A stretch of DNA of 64,000 bases from Diplonema papillatum (GCA_030068145.1 JAPJBO010000151.1:62001-126000); one strand, 5' to 3'; shown: positions 9,872 through 20,469, counted from the stretch's first letter. Numbers and translations are program-made. Notes: generated by a model from the sequence alone, not told the origin.

Positions 9872-10280
9872 CTTCTTGAGTGTTGGTGTATGGGTGTGTG
9901 TCTCTTTTTATTCGAGACTGGAGGTCCTATGAACATGCAATGCGAATAGCCTCTATTCGAGCCAACCCGGCTTTTCTAAGTTGCGAAAAGTGTATTGTTT
10001 TTGGACTAGATAATAGTGCGGAGCAAGCTTTTTTTTACCCTTCCGATAGGTATGCGGGTGGCAGCACTCTGCTGACCGGGTGTTGACCTTCAGGCCGGTA
10101 GGCCCGGGTTCGAACCCCGCCCATGACATTTTCCCGGTCGAAGATAGTTTTCGAGGTTTGGGGTCTAATGTGCCCGAAAGTTGCGTTTTTTGCGGAGTTT
10201 CTCAGTTCTCGCGGTATTTGGCTTACCCCGGGTGAGTCGGGGGGGTCCGGGGGGGCCTCCCCCCCGGGTACTGGCGCCGA
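9872..10280. other. Upstream region of the PAN gene, with a Pol III B-box-like motif
   Basis: About 40 bp upstream of the ATG resemble the sequence upstream of the truncated copy at 11165, so the duplication took the 5' leader along. At 10106-10122, GGGTTCGAACCCC fits the B-box/T-loop of tRNA-like promoters. I cannot fold a complete tRNA around it, so a tRNA-derived SINE is the more likely reading. Confidence 0.3.
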
Positions 10281-10295
10281 ACTTGCCACCAGAAC

Positions 10296-10640
10296 CCGAA
10301 CTTTGCTTCGCCCGAACTTTGCTTCGCCCGAACTTAGCTTCACCAGAACTTTGCTTCATCCGAACTTAGCTTCGCCCGAACTTAGCTTCACCCAGAACTT
10401 AGCTTCGCCCGGACTTTGTTTCGCCCGAACTTAGCTTCGCCCGAACTTTGCTTCACCAGAACTTTGCTTCGCCCGAACATAGCTTCGCCCGAACTTTGCT
10501 TCACCCAGAACTTTGCTTCGCCCGAACTTTGCTTCGCCCGAACTTTGTTTCGCCCGAACTTTGTTTCGCCCGAACTTAGCCTCACCAGAACTTAGCATTG
10601 CCCGAACTTAGCTTCGCCCGAACTTTGCTGTTCCCCGAAC
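10296..10640. repeat. 16-bp minisatellite
   Basis: About twenty head-to-tail copies of a GCTTCGCCCGAACTTT-like unit, with C/A and T/A variants and occasional one-base length changes. The open frames across it on both strands are repeat artefacts. Confidence 0.9.
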
Positions 10641-10794
10641 TTTAACTGCTGCCTCCAGTCTCGCCGGCCTTGGAGATCCGGGGGTTTTATAGTCTCCGGG
10701 TGGCCATTGTCGTTTTGTATTGGAGCAAGAAAACAGGTTGGAAAGTGCACACAAACAAGTCTTTTCGGAATTTGGGGGCTAACTTAAGGCGGAC

Positions 10795-10865
10795 CATCAT
10801 CAGCGCGGAACCTGAGTGTGCAGACAGGACTGCGGTGTGAGTCTGGTTTGTCAGGCGGCTGCAGA
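10795..10865. repeat. Fragment of the ~190-bp dispersed repeat
   Basis: The CAGCGCGGAACCTGAGTGT, CAGACAGGAC and GTCAGGCGGCTG blocks match the 3' half of the family seen at 16984, 20186, 20470, 21681, 56878 and 57083. It abuts the truncated PAN copy. Confidence 0.6.
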
Positions 10866-10915
10866 ATCTGAGGAGGGGGAAATCAGTGCATTTTGTCTGG
10901 TCGCAGGCTCTGTCC

Positions 10916-11165
10916 CAGTCCGCGTCGGGAGCTCGGGGGCCATGTCCCAGAACTGGTTCGGCGCCCGCTTGATGACGTCCCGCTTCTTGTGGCACCGGCC
11001 TTCCAGCGCGCGGTACGTGTAGAAAAAGCAGTCTTCGGCGGACAGCGCCGGCGTGTCCGACGAGTTCGGGTGTCCCTCCGCCGCATTAGCCGCGCAGTAG
11101 TCGTCAAACTCTTCGCAAGCCCCAAGCAGCACCGCCGACACGATGCCACACAAAACAGGCAGCAT
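10916..11165 (-). pseudogene. Truncated 5' copy of the PAN gene
   Basis: ATG at 11165. It repeats residues 1 to about 90 of the intact gene, signal peptide included, then breaks off after the PELPT block. Two in-frame deletions are visible: one Val codon, and ten residues (QHQCGDDAGC) that contain two of the PAN cysteines. The larger deletion lies between two GCAG repeats present in the intact gene, a microhomology deletion. With the PAN core gone and no C-terminus, the copy is unlikely to make a working protein. Confidence 0.75.
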
Positions 11166-11744
11166 CTTCTTGTGTGTATGTGTGTCTCTTTCTCTTCACT
11201 AACAACAAATATGCAAGTTGTCAAGAACAAACCCCGATAAGTTTTATTCCCGTTAGAAGTAATGTAGCAAAAAAAAAAAAAAACAGGTTGGTGCGTACAA
11301 ACTAGTCTTTTCGGAATTTGGGGGGGAAACTTAGTAGATATTAACAGTGGGATCCGGAATCTTGGGGGTGCAACCTAAGTGACAACACTCACAGTTTCAC
11401 TGAGGGAGTTGATGCACCACGAAAAGTCGATTAGAGAACTTAACACAGCCTTCAGGGTGTGGTTGGTTCAAAGAGAAATTCAAGTTTTCCCACCCTCCCT
11501 AACCCCCCGGTGACCTCGCCCAAGCTCGTTTCCCCGGGTTAAGGCAGTCACTCAACATTCCCTTGCGCTAGTGCTATCAGTTACACAGACGTGTTCTTAC
11601 TTCTCCCTTTCTCCTAGGCAGTTCTCGTCAGACAATACGAAGAGCAGAAACTCTTCTAGGCAGTTCTCGTCAGACAATACGAAGAGCAGAAACTCCCGGT
11701 AGGTAGGGACCTGCGCTAAGTCACTCTTTGCGTGAAAACAATTC
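11166..11744. other. Intergenic; a 40-bp tandem duplication, otherwise nothing
   Basis: 11616-11695 contains two direct copies of a block from CTAGGCAGTTCTCG to GAGCAGAAACTC. 11440-11500 resembles 62640-62700 (ACACAGCCTTCAGG and CAAGTTTTCCCA blocks), so a dispersed repeat lies here. No gene is seen. Confidence 0.45.
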
Positions 11745-11840
11745 GGCAATGCCGCCGGGCGGAACTCGCGCCGGTGGAGGCGCTTGACCTCGCGCTCGAA
11801 GCCGGCGAGGTCGACCCCCGAGAATATCTTGCACGCCTTC
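11745..11840 (-). pseudogene. Internal fragment of the PAN gene
   Basis: About 95 bp match 9466-9562 of the intact gene and encode KACKIFSG, then FEREVKRLHR. It ends abruptly at 11840, where sequence from a nearby part of the same gene begins in the opposite orientation. This is an inversion breakpoint. Confidence 0.75.
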
Positions 11841-12417
11841 ATCAAGCGGGCGCCGAACCAGTTCTGGGACACGGCCCCCGGGTTCCCGACGCGGCCGGTG
11901 CCAGAAGCGGGACGTCGTCAAGCGGGTGCTGAACCAGTTCTGGGACACGGCCCCCGGGTTCCCGACGCGGCCGGTGCCACACGAAGCGGGACGTCATCAA
12001 GTGGGCGCCGAACCAGTTCTGAGACATGGCCCACGGGTTCCCGACGCGGCCGGTGCCAGAAGCGGGACGTCGTCAAGCGGGTGCTGAACAAGTTCTGGGA
12101 CACGGCCCCCGGGTTCCCGACGCGGCCGGTGCCACACGAAGCGGGACGTCATCAAGTGGGCGCCGAACCAGTTCTGAGACATGGCCCACGGGTTCCCGAC
12201 GCGGCCGGTGCCAGAAGCGGGACGTCGTCAAGCGGGTGCTGAACAAGTTCTGGGACACGGCCCCCGGGTTCCCGACGCGGCCGGTGCCACAAGAAGCGGG
12301 ACGTCATCAAGTGGGCGCCGAACCAGTTCTGAGACATGGCCCCCGGGTTCCCGACGCGGTTGGTGCCACAAGAAGCGGGACGTCGTCAAGCGCAGTTCTG
12401 GCACATGGCCCCCGGGT
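11841..12417 (+). repeat. Higher-order satellite derived from a PAN gene coding segment
   Basis: Alternating 76-bp and 79-bp units form a 155-bp dimer, repeated three times with partial units at both ends. Junctions with GGCCGGTGCC fall at 11893, 11969, 12048, 12124, 12203 and 12279, plus a variant at 12358. Each unit is the coding segment GRCHKKRDVIK to PTRPVP of the PAN gene, in sense on the plus strand. In the parent gene this segment is bounded by two copies of the same GGCCGGTGCC, exactly 79 bp apart. The 79-bp units carry TGA in place of the Trp codon, so the array does not code. Confidence 0.9.
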
Positions 12418-12441
12418 TGTCGATCGTAAACCCTTGCGATT

Positions 12442-13401
12442 CTAACGATTCGAGGAACAGGCGCTTCGGGCTTGCCACCAGGGCCCATCCGTGGTCGATG
12501 ACGCGGGCTCAAACCGCGCTTCTTGATCGCCAGAGGGTACATCCCCCGTCGCCTGGGCCAGCCTCGATTCCAGTTCGGCCCGCGTGCCCGTCGTCGCAAG
12601 GTTTTGCACCCTCAACAGGGTCTGGATATGGGCAACTTTCCTTCGCTTCTTAAGCGGCTCAGCAACCGTATCAGCGGTGCTTGCGTCGGCTGCTTCCGCA
12701 TCAACAACTTCTTCGTCGACCTTGGTAGCGCCCTCATCAGTGTGCTCAGCCCCCTCCATAGCCGCACTCGTCCACTGATTCGTCTCCGATATCGTCTGCA
12801 ACGACAGCCTGCAATCTGGCACGAGCCTCTGCCTCAGCAGCAGCCAGGTCACTGAACTGCTCCTTCCAAATGCTGGTCAGACACGCTGTTATGGCGGTGG
12901 AACTATCCTCGTTCCAGGCGCTACCGAGGCACCGCTTTGCAAAGGCCTGCAAGTCGCCGTACTTGCCAGCGTACAGCTCCTTTTCCCTGTCTTCGAACGA
13001 GCAGGGCTGGGTTCTGGTACCTGCAGTGCTTGCAGGGCGTCGAGAGCTGCTTGCAACGTCGGAAAGTCTTGCTTCCAAATCGTCTTCAACTCCTCCATGG
13101 GTGCACCGGGACGTTTGCCCACAAATGACTGCCAGTCATGCTTGAACCAAGCCTTGGCAGTCCGTTCGTTTTGCGACAGGGGAAGCTCGTTCGTCATGCG
13201 CACTACAGCACTCATGACAGCGCCAGTGTCCACGAACTTCTCGTGCTTCCAGATGCTGCCCAAGTTGCTATTGGCAGCATTCCAGTCGGTTGGTGACCAA
13301 ATCAAGCTCGCCGGAGTCGATTTGATGACAGCCAAAGCCTGCTTATAGAAGTCAGGGTGCCCGACAGGGAACAGTTGCTTGCAAGTGCGCAGACCGGTCA
13401 T
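12442..13401 (-). pseudogene. Frame-broken gene with a C-terminal SAP motif
   Basis: It starts with the ATG at 13401 (MTGLRTCKQLFPVGHPDF). Coding character is good, but the reading frame must change twice, near 13050 and near 12760. The N-terminal part has two Trp/Phe-containing repeats with I-W-K-Q/E-Q/D-F cores (TIWKQDFPTLQAALDAL and SIWKEQFSDLAAAEAEA). An acidic Glu/Asp/Ala stretch follows, then a basic KKRRK signal. The 3' part has a SAP-type helix-extended-helix (VAHIQTLLRVQNL, then TGTRAELESRL), which binds DNA in nuclear proteins. It could be a dead host gene or a relic of a mobile-element protein; two short introns in place of the frameshifts are possible but I see no clear sites. Confidence 0.55.
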
Positions 13402-15100
13402 TTTGAGACGAGAAGAATTTAGGTAAGGTGTTGATTTCGACAAGAAAATTTTGAATAGTCCTGGATTGGTGTTGTGCTGATGTCTTGCGGTCGTTCGGGT
13501 CACTCGATGATACTCAGGGCACTCATCAGTGGTGGTACTCGGGGCCGGCCTCTTCGTGGCAAACGACAAACGACAAACGCAAGTGAGAAACCGTCGCACT
13601 GTGTCGGGGCTAGTTCTTGGCCAGAAACTTAAGTTTTTTTTTTTGCAAATGTATGCGTGTTTTTTTGCAAATATATGCATCAGTATATTTCGTTGTCATT
13701 TACCCCCCCCCCAAAGATGGTATAATACAAGGGTCAAATAATTAAATACAAATTCAATAATAAAATACAATAAAATACAATAAAATACAATTAAATACAA
13801 TTAAATACAGAATAAAATACAGACCCTGTAGGCTACAGTGCAGCTGCCTTGTGGTTGATGTTTTTGACATGTCTTTGTGTGTGTGACTCTAAATGATCCC
13901 TGATTCTCGACTACATCTACGACTTTTTCCTTGGCTTCAGCCTGCTTTTCCTCGCGCTTCTTAGTTTCCTCGGCAGCTTTGTTTTTCCGGGTTTTTTTTC
14001 CGGTCGATATCGGCAACTAACTCGTCAAGACCTGCCCATATTTGTGGTGGCGTGGACTCTCGCCAAGAAGGCGCTTTTCACCCCATGAAGCTGAACACCC
14101 TCTCTGCGTCACGGAATTCTGAATTCGTGCACCCAGTGTCACACTTCGGAGTCCACGTTCACTTATGTGGGGAGTTGTAGAGTACGGGAGGAACCGGAAA
14201 TCTCCGGAAAGATGGTACCCGCATTCCAACTCGTCTCGGGAAAGGTCAGTCGACGACCTTATGCAGGTGGGTGGAGGCCCACCCCAGAAGGTGGACTTGC
14301 GTTATCTCTCTGTCCCAGTCGCCATAGCAACGTTATCCTCGCCCAAGCATCATCCTGCAACCCTGCTTTCAGGATGGCCATCGTGCCTCTCATTTTGGTT
14401 ATCAACCTTACTCCTCGCTCGAATTGCCGTCTTCGACCTTCACTGCCCCTGGTCCTGGTGGTTAGGACTACTTTCGTGACAACCTCTTCGTGCCACCTCT
14501 CTTCGTCACTGGTACCTTATCTTGCACCTCTGCCCGCCGCGGAGTGCACGTCTCTGTCTTCGATGATGGCGAGTCCTTACGCCGCAAAGGAAATACCCCG
14601 AAACTCCCCGAATTTCTCCGAAATTTCCCGATATTTTCGTCTGGACGAGGTGGATACAGGCAAAATAAAGACATGTCAACTATAGGCAAATGGGATTCCA
14701 AATACAGACTTGTATTAAATACAAATTCTCCAGAATAAAATACAATAAAATACAATAAAATACAACGAATAAAATACAAGTGTATTTTATTATTGCCATC
14801 CTTGGGGGGGGGGGGGTTTGGCATCTTATAATATATATATCACTTGTTTTGTCCAACAAACGCGATTGGTCAAGAACAAACCCCGATCGGATTAATTTTA
14901 GGGATAGGTCCCCTGCACTCGTGTCCGCTTGGAGGGGCGGTAGGTCACGGGTAGCGTCACCTCCCCGATGTGAGCTGATTGCCGCTTGGATGCGGGCAAG
15001 TGCACCTTCGTACCACCGACACCCTCTGGGTGCTTCCAGGTAACGCCAATCGGGGGTTTTTAAACATGATGATTATTATCAAAAGCCCGCGCCCACGCGG
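13402..15100. other. Repeat-rich, no gene; AATAAAATAC decamer tracts and a dispersed repeat
   Basis: 13738-13812 and 14733-14780 are tandem runs of an AATAAAATAC-like decamer, also present at 36925 and 38050. 14140-14430 (blocks GAAATCTCCGGAAAG, CATTCCAACTCGTC and CTCGCTCGAATTGCCGTCTT) has an inverted relative at 53525-53830. A 10-G run lies at 14807-14816. Nothing looks protein-coding. Confidence 0.45.
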
Positions 15101-16779
15101 CGTTGCCTGGCTGGTCTTTGTTAGAGCTGCCTTGATGATATTTTGATCAAACTCGCACGAATCTGAAACGTGTCCGCTTGAACACGCTTCAATGCCACCC
15201 GCGTGTACTCACCTAGCAACGTCTTCCGGCGATGAATCTCCTTCAAAAGAGGGCTTCCAGACAAGGATCTTTTTTTGGAGAATTTGCCAAAGGAACAAGT
15301 CAAAAGACGAAGGGGGGGGGGGTTGGCGGGGGGCAGAAAGAAAAGCTTCTTTTTGCGGAGAAAGAAGAAAAAGAAGAAGAAAAAGGAGAGACGAAGAAGG
15401 GAAAAGAAGAGGAAGAATTGGGGAGGGGGGGGGGGTGGGAAGGAAGAAGGAAAGAAGAAGATGATGATGGTGGCCAGCTTTACGTAGAGTCCGTGGATAA
15501 TGGCCGAAACCACTATAGAACGAAAAACGCAAGCTACTCACCGACAGATATCCCGTGCCACGTCCCGTCTAAAATAGAGCACTGGCCCAAGAGCATTTAC
15601 AACGAAAAGCCACCCCGGAGAATTTCAGCCCCCTCACAACGTTTCTGTGTGCTTCTGTTGGTTTGCTTTCTCGTAAGCACTTGCTTTGTAGGAAATGCTT
15701 GGCCTGTTGTAGAGTCTCGTAGGCATAATGGTCAAACAATTCGCATGCGATAATAACTATCGCACTATCGCACAAAAGTATCGCACATAATCAGCATGCG
15801 ATGATAGGCAATAGTCCATCATGCTGTATTTGCCCAGGGTTTAATCGTGCGATAACGTGAATGAAAAAAGCGAGGATTGGCGCCAAAATCCCAAACGCGA
15901 TAATATGCGAGAATGCGAATCGTTTGACCTGTGCCTAGGGGCGGGGGGGGAAACCTTAGTTTAGTGTTTGGGCACACGGTAGAGTCCAGCCTCCAGACGC
16001 TGGAGTTTAGAAAGCGGGTATCACGCCTGCGTTTCGGGTGCGCCCTTTGCACGCGTTTTTGGTTGCAGCACGGCCGCGGTTCGGGTGTGATCGTTCTCCA
16101 GAATCTGACTGGCTGGACCTCACCGTGCGGAAGAACAGTTTACGGAGGAGGGAAGACCCTCGGCAAACTTCCCCTTCTTCGCAAACTCGAGAGCAAAGAG
16201 CGTCGGTGGCTCACCTCTTTGCAGCATCGTTCGTTCGTTTGGTGACTATCCACGCAAGCCCTGCGCCCAGCAGCCCTTCCACCAGTGTTCCCGCGTCCCC
16301 CAAGTTCTCACGATCTTTCTTGGTTCACGACAAAAAACTGGCTGGAAACAATTTTTACCCTATGCGTGCCACGGCTTGGCACAAGCGAGAGCAGTAGCTG
16401 TACAGTGCATTGAAAACCATTGCGTGTTGGTGTGTATGGCGAGCCAAAATCCCCAGGCTTCTCAGGAAGGCTAGCATACCGTGCACCTTGGTTCAGCCAG
16501 GACCTTTTTTATTATTTTTGTGTACGGTCATTCAACAAAGACCGTTTTTTTTTTTTTTTTTTTTTGGGAAAGCAGGCTTTTCGGGGTCAATTAACCACGA
16601 TTTTGGGGTCACGGGAACACTGCCTCCACCCCTTCCGCGTGGTGCCTTCTGCAGTGGGCGACGGCCCTTGGTGTCTCTCGGGTTATTTTCCCGAGTTCAT
16701 TTTCATGTTCCCTCCGGGTTGGGGGGGATTGCAAGAACGTGCTTGGAATGGATGTGTGCTCAACAACATGGAGGGGGTT
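15101..16779. other. No gene; long purine tract, poly-T run and repeat fragments
   Basis: 15290-15475 is almost pure purine on the plus strand (GAA/GGA-rich), which gives spurious Lys/Glu/Gly frames. 15943-15990 begins with a G run and joins the ACACGGTAGAGTCCAGCCTC repeat seen also at 24480, 40617 and 55810. 16544-16565 is a T run. Confidence 0.4.
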
Positions 16780-16870
16780 GGGGGGTTGGGGGGGGGGGGG
16801 GGGGGGGGAATCTTAGTTTCGTGTTCAGGCGCTACTTGCCTCTAAGTGTTTGATGCTAGCATCAAGTCTT
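16780..16870. repeat. Poly-G-headed dispersed repeat, typical copy
   Basis: A G run (about 16787-16808) is followed by AATCTTAGTTTCGTG, TTCAGGCGCTACTTGCC and TTGATGCTAGCATCAA. The last block is a perfect 16-bp palindrome. Relatives lie at 6255, 6364, 22300, 33135, 46570, 47310 and 57015, all in the same orientation. Confidence 0.7.
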
Positions 16871-16983
16871 CTTCGCGGAATGCAGAGTCGTTTTTTCTTC
16901 TTTTTTTCTTTTTTTCCGTTTTCTGTTTTTAGGGGGGGGGGGTGTCATAGTTTAATGTTCAGACAGAACACTGCCGGGGGAGG

Positions 16984-17155
16984 GGGGGTTGCAAGAACGT
17001 GCTTGGAGGGGAGAATGGATGTGGGCTCAACGCCGCACTCGTCCTATCTGCACTGTGCTTCGGTCCTTTCAGCCACGGAACCCAAATCGCTGCAGTCAGG
17101 ACAGCAGCGCCGACAGAGCTGTGAGTCTAGTTCTCAAGGCGGCTGTTCGTCCGCC
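16984..17155. repeat. ~190-bp dispersed repeat, copy
   Basis: The start block TTGCAAGAACGTGCTTGGA, then CTCAAC, GTGCTTCGGTCCTT, CAGTCAGGACAGC and the GGCGGCTGTTCG end match the family best preserved at 20470-20665 and 21681-21875. This copy is one of the more diverged. Confidence 0.55.
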
Positions 17156-17778
17156 CCTTTGCCGTGGAAATTGTGCACATATTTTGGCAAGCGCACCCGG
17201 TCATTCGTTGGGGGGGGAGAGGACTCTTCTCCACGGGTGAGTCCAGCCTCGGAAGCTGGAGCTGCTGCTGGAGTTCGAAGACCGGGTTTAGAGCGTGCCT
17301 GCGCACTCTCTGTTACCTCCAGCTTCCGAACCTGGACGCTACGCCGTTGATTCTATTATTTGGTGGTGCAGTTGTACTGAAGGAAGGTTATCCCGACCCT
17401 CACAGGAATTCGAAGCTCAGACCAACGTCGTTCTTTCGAGGGTCGGAACTTCGGGGAACAAGCCCCTCCCCCCCAATTCGACATCAGGTGACGGTTTGCG
17501 TTGGAAACTGGCCTCGGAAGGCCCAGGTGTTTTGATCATCCGGCCCGTGACTCTTTTTTTATTTCCTGCCGCCGCCCCCGCTTTTTTCAGCTGTGTGCTC
17601 TAGCACCGCGTCGGGGTTGAGCCTAACTCGGGTGCATTCGTTGGGTTCTGTCCGGAAGACGCTCCCTTCAGTACAGGGCATATGCTCCGTTTTCGGTCTC
17701 AGAGAAAATACGTGTGGTCCACATGTGGGCGCTTAAGGTTCGAGGGGGGAAAAAACCTTTCCCCTCATGTGCGACGGC

Positions 17779-17809
<31 letters not shown>

Positions 17810-18606
17810 TAAAATAAAAAAACAGCGTCGCTAGGTAGCTACTGGACTTGGCGACACCTGGCTGTGCGGCCTTGTCCACTAGTGGGCCTAGACTCCCCCT
17901 GCATGTGGACCAATAAATCAAAATCCACACGTGGTACCTGTGGATCCACACGTGGGGGAACAAAATCCAAAAAGAACTAGCGTGTGGAAATCGACACGTT
18001 CCACACGTGGAGCGTAAGCCCTGCTTCAGTACAAACAGCAGACGGTACAACTAAAATAAATCGGCATCATGACGGCCTTGACAGACAATTTGGATAGAGG
18101 ATAGTACAGATGGGTGGGGGGGGGGGGGGTGGACAGAAGAAAAGAAAGAAAAAGAAAGAATAGTTGAGTCGCAGCTCTTTTTTGAAGTTAGAGTTGGCTT
18201 GGCAAAAGCACCGCAGGAACATTTCCGGAGTTGGGGCTTGCACTGATAAACGAAGCAACGGACGATCAGCATCGACTGACCAAAGGTGATGAAAATGATA
18301 AGGCAAAAGTTTCTTGTTCTTCGCGTGTACAGGGTATAAACCTCTCTGGGGGGGGTTTTCCTGTATTAGCACTTTTTCGTTGGCTTCGTTTTCTCTTTCA
18401 TGTGCAACCGTTGATCCGGAAATGTTCCCGTCAGTACAGATGTGCTATTAAGAAAAGAAGGTGCCTTATTCTTCGCATCTTCTCACGAAGTGGGTCGGTA
18501 TACCAGACCGAAGAAAATCCATTCGATGCGGTATACCAGACCGAAGAATGTCCATTCGATGCAGTTCCAGAAGATAGGGAAGGACCGGAAGGTCGGCTTG
18601 CTTTAT
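17156..18606. other. No gene; short tandem repeats
   Basis: 17787-17812 is a TA repeat. 18492-18562 holds a tandem duplicate of a GGTATACCAGACCGAAGAA block plus TCCATTCGATGC. 18117-18131 is a G run. Nothing else is recognised. Confidence 0.35.
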
Positions 18607-18820
18607 CATGCAGGGTCAAAACCTTGTGTCTTTTTGAAAATGGCCAAAAAAAAAAATTTCGGAAAAAAAATGGGTTTTTTGAATTTTAAAAGTTTGGAAC
18701 AAACTCTGCAGTAATTTTTGAGGAAGTTGAGCAAAATTTTTTTTTTTCCAAAATTTTTTTTAGGGCTCCATCGGCCCCGCAGGAGCGTTTTAAAAAGACA
18801 CAAGGTTTTGACCCTGCATG
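18607..18820. mobile_element. MITE-like element with perfect 29-bp terminal inverted repeats
   Basis: The left end (18607-18635, beginning CATGCAGGGTCAAAACC) and the right end (18792-18820) are perfect reverse complements over 29 bp. Both ends are flanked by TTAT, a candidate 4-bp target duplication. The 156-bp interior is A/T-rich and also partly self-complementary, with no coding capacity. This is the structure of a miniature inverted-repeat transposable element, probably mobilised by a transposase encoded elsewhere. Confidence 0.7.
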
Positions 18821-18953
18821 TTATGTTTGCGTTAGGTCTTCCGGCTCGCGCAATCGTGAGCAGCAGAAAACACAAGAGGTCTAGTCAACTAGTATTCAGC
18901 ACACTTTCAACAATAACAAATAAAGGAAGTTGAAGTATGGCTAAAGATAAAGT

Positions 18954-19677
18954 GGTGTCACCTGAGGGTACTCTCAGGGCCGCCCACGTGATAAGCCGTT
19001 AAGCATTGAGTTCTTTTAAGTACATGAACCACATGGATTAGCATGCACTGCCTTGAAAGTCAGGTTATCGGATGACGTCGTCACCTGCCATTGCGTCGTC
19101 AAGGTCGAGCATTTGTGGAGCTAGCGGGGTTTGGCTTTCTTGCGATTCCAGAGACTGAGTCGGCGAGTACGAGGGCGGGCACGTGTGTCCGTTTTTCACT
19201 TTCGAGGGCGTTGGTGTGCCCGTGGTCCCCGGTCGTTTCTGAGAGCTGCCTGCCCTCGGTACCTTCTTCTTCCTTCGATGCACCCCTGAGTCGGGGGTGG
19301 TCGCCTTCGTCTTCTTCCGCTTGCGGCCGGCGATCGGGCCTTCCTTCGGGGTGCCTAGCACCCTTTTCTTCAGCGCTGGTCGTTCGCTGGTTCCTGGCGT
19401 TGGTGGCGGCCTTTTGGTCGCCCGTCCGGTCGTCGCCGTCTCCTTTTTCGTTGCCGCGGGCGGCGCTTGCGCCGCTCGCTTTCCAACTGGCGTTCCCCGT
19501 TGTACGCCCACCTGGGTGGGTGAGGAGGGCCTCTTCTTCTTGTTGCGTCCGGGGGTTGACGGGAGGTTCGGTTCGTTGGACTGGTGGTGGCCGCGGCGGC
19601 AACATTAACGTTAAGCATTGAGTTCTTTTAAGTACATGAACCGTTAAGCAGCGGCTGCCGGCTTATCCCGTGACACC
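18954..19677. mobile_element. Candidate element with GGTGTCAC ends and internal 33-bp direct repeats
   Basis: It begins GGTGTCAC and ends GTGACACC, with a further shared inverted block (GATAAGCCG / CGGCTTATC) inside. A perfect 33-bp direct repeat starting GTTAAGCATTGAGTTC lies at 18998-19030 and 19610-19642, bracketing an open frame at 19065-19511. A relative without that frame lies at about 44980-45213, carrying the same subterminal blocks and GTGACACC end. The frame-bearing segment therefore looks like an acquisition into a pre-existing repeat. Confidence 0.5.
19065..19511 (-). CDS. Candidate 3' exon, basic Pro/Thr/Lys-rich tail (hypothetical)
   Basis: The frame has no ATG near its start, but a good splice acceptor (CCTCACCCACCCAG) lies immediately before GTGGGCGTAC, so it could be a terminal exon. 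It encodes about 148 residues that are strongly basic in the middle (GRKRKKTK, RRKKK) and end in an acidic cap (LDLDDAMAGDDVIR). Composition suggests a nuclear, linker-histone-tail-like disordered protein. No upstream exon is visible. It sits between the 33-bp direct repeats, so it may be transposon cargo or part of a transposon gene. Confidence 0.35.
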   Translation of the reverse strand: MGVQRGTPVGKRAAQAPPAATKKETATTGRATKRPPPTPGTSERPALKKRVLGTPKEGPIAGRKRKKTKATTPDSGVHRRKKKVPRAGSSQKRPGTTGTPTPSKVKNGHTCPPSYSPTQSLESQESQTPLAPQMLDLDDAMAGDDVIR

Positions 19678-19679
19678 TT

Positions 19680-20185
19680 TTATATGTACGTTGTAGAAAG
19701 AGTAGCGTTGGCACTCTTACAGGTTCGTTCCCTCGTAGCTCGCCGGGAACGGGCACTCCAGTGAAACTGGGTATGTTACCGTTTCAGGTTTGGATTTTGG
19801 GAGCATTGCCTCATGTGAATTCCGAGACCTATTTATCCCGCGAATGGTGAACCAGCTTTGGTGACCGCTGTTCCGCAGTGGATACATCGATATGTTTCCC
19901 GACTTGCGGATCGTGCTCGGTCATTTGAAGGGGCGCGGACAGTCGACGAGTGGTCTGGTTGAAGAAGGGGGAAACAAAAAAAAATATATGTACGGAAGGC
20001 TTGGCGGAGGGGACTCTGTGAGACAAAGGGGGGGGGGGGGGGGGGGGGGCGGAGAAAGAAAATACTCGGAGGATGTCGCCGGACTCATTTTGCCGGAGCC
20101 GGTCTTCGCATGTTTAGGCAGCCCTGTCTGCCTTTTATACATGTTTGACTATGCATGGTTAACCCCTTTACGGGTGGAAGGGGGA
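19680..20185. other. No gene seen
   Basis: A G run lies at about 20029-20049. Otherwise unique-looking sequence with only short open frames. Confidence 0.35.
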
Positions 20186-20372
20186 TTGCAAGAACGTGCT
20201 TGGAGTAGGTATGTGCTCAACACCGCACTGGTCTCGTCTGCGCCGTGTTTCGGTCCTTTAAGCCACAGACACAGAAGGCGGGGCTTCATCAGCGCGGAAC
20301 CTGAGTGTCTGCAGACAGGACAGCGGTGTGAGTCGGGCTGTTCGTAGCTCGTCACAGCCAGGACCACCCGGG
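20186..20372. repeat. ~190-bp dispersed repeat, copy
   Basis: It runs from GATTGCAAGAACGTGCTTGG to GCTGTTCGTAGCTCGTCACAG. It is highly similar to 20470-20665 and 21681-21875, with a few indels in the middle. Confidence 0.75.
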
Positions 20373-20469
20373 CTACCAGAGTTAACCCATTATCAGCCGG
20401 TCAGCTTTTCAAGAATATTTTTTTTCGGCTGAAATCGGCCGTTTTTTTGCCTTAGCACGAACACTGGTG

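Noticed and set aside
10080..10130. tRNA gene at the B-box-like GGTTCGAAC
   Set aside because: No matching acceptor stem, D-arm or anticodon arm can be formed on either strand, and TTCGAA is palindromic. At most it is a tRNA-derived repeat.
15232..15753. Lys/Glu/Gly-rich frames on the plus strand
   Set aside because: They arise from a long purine tract and the opposite strand gives equally long frames. No coding signal beyond composition.
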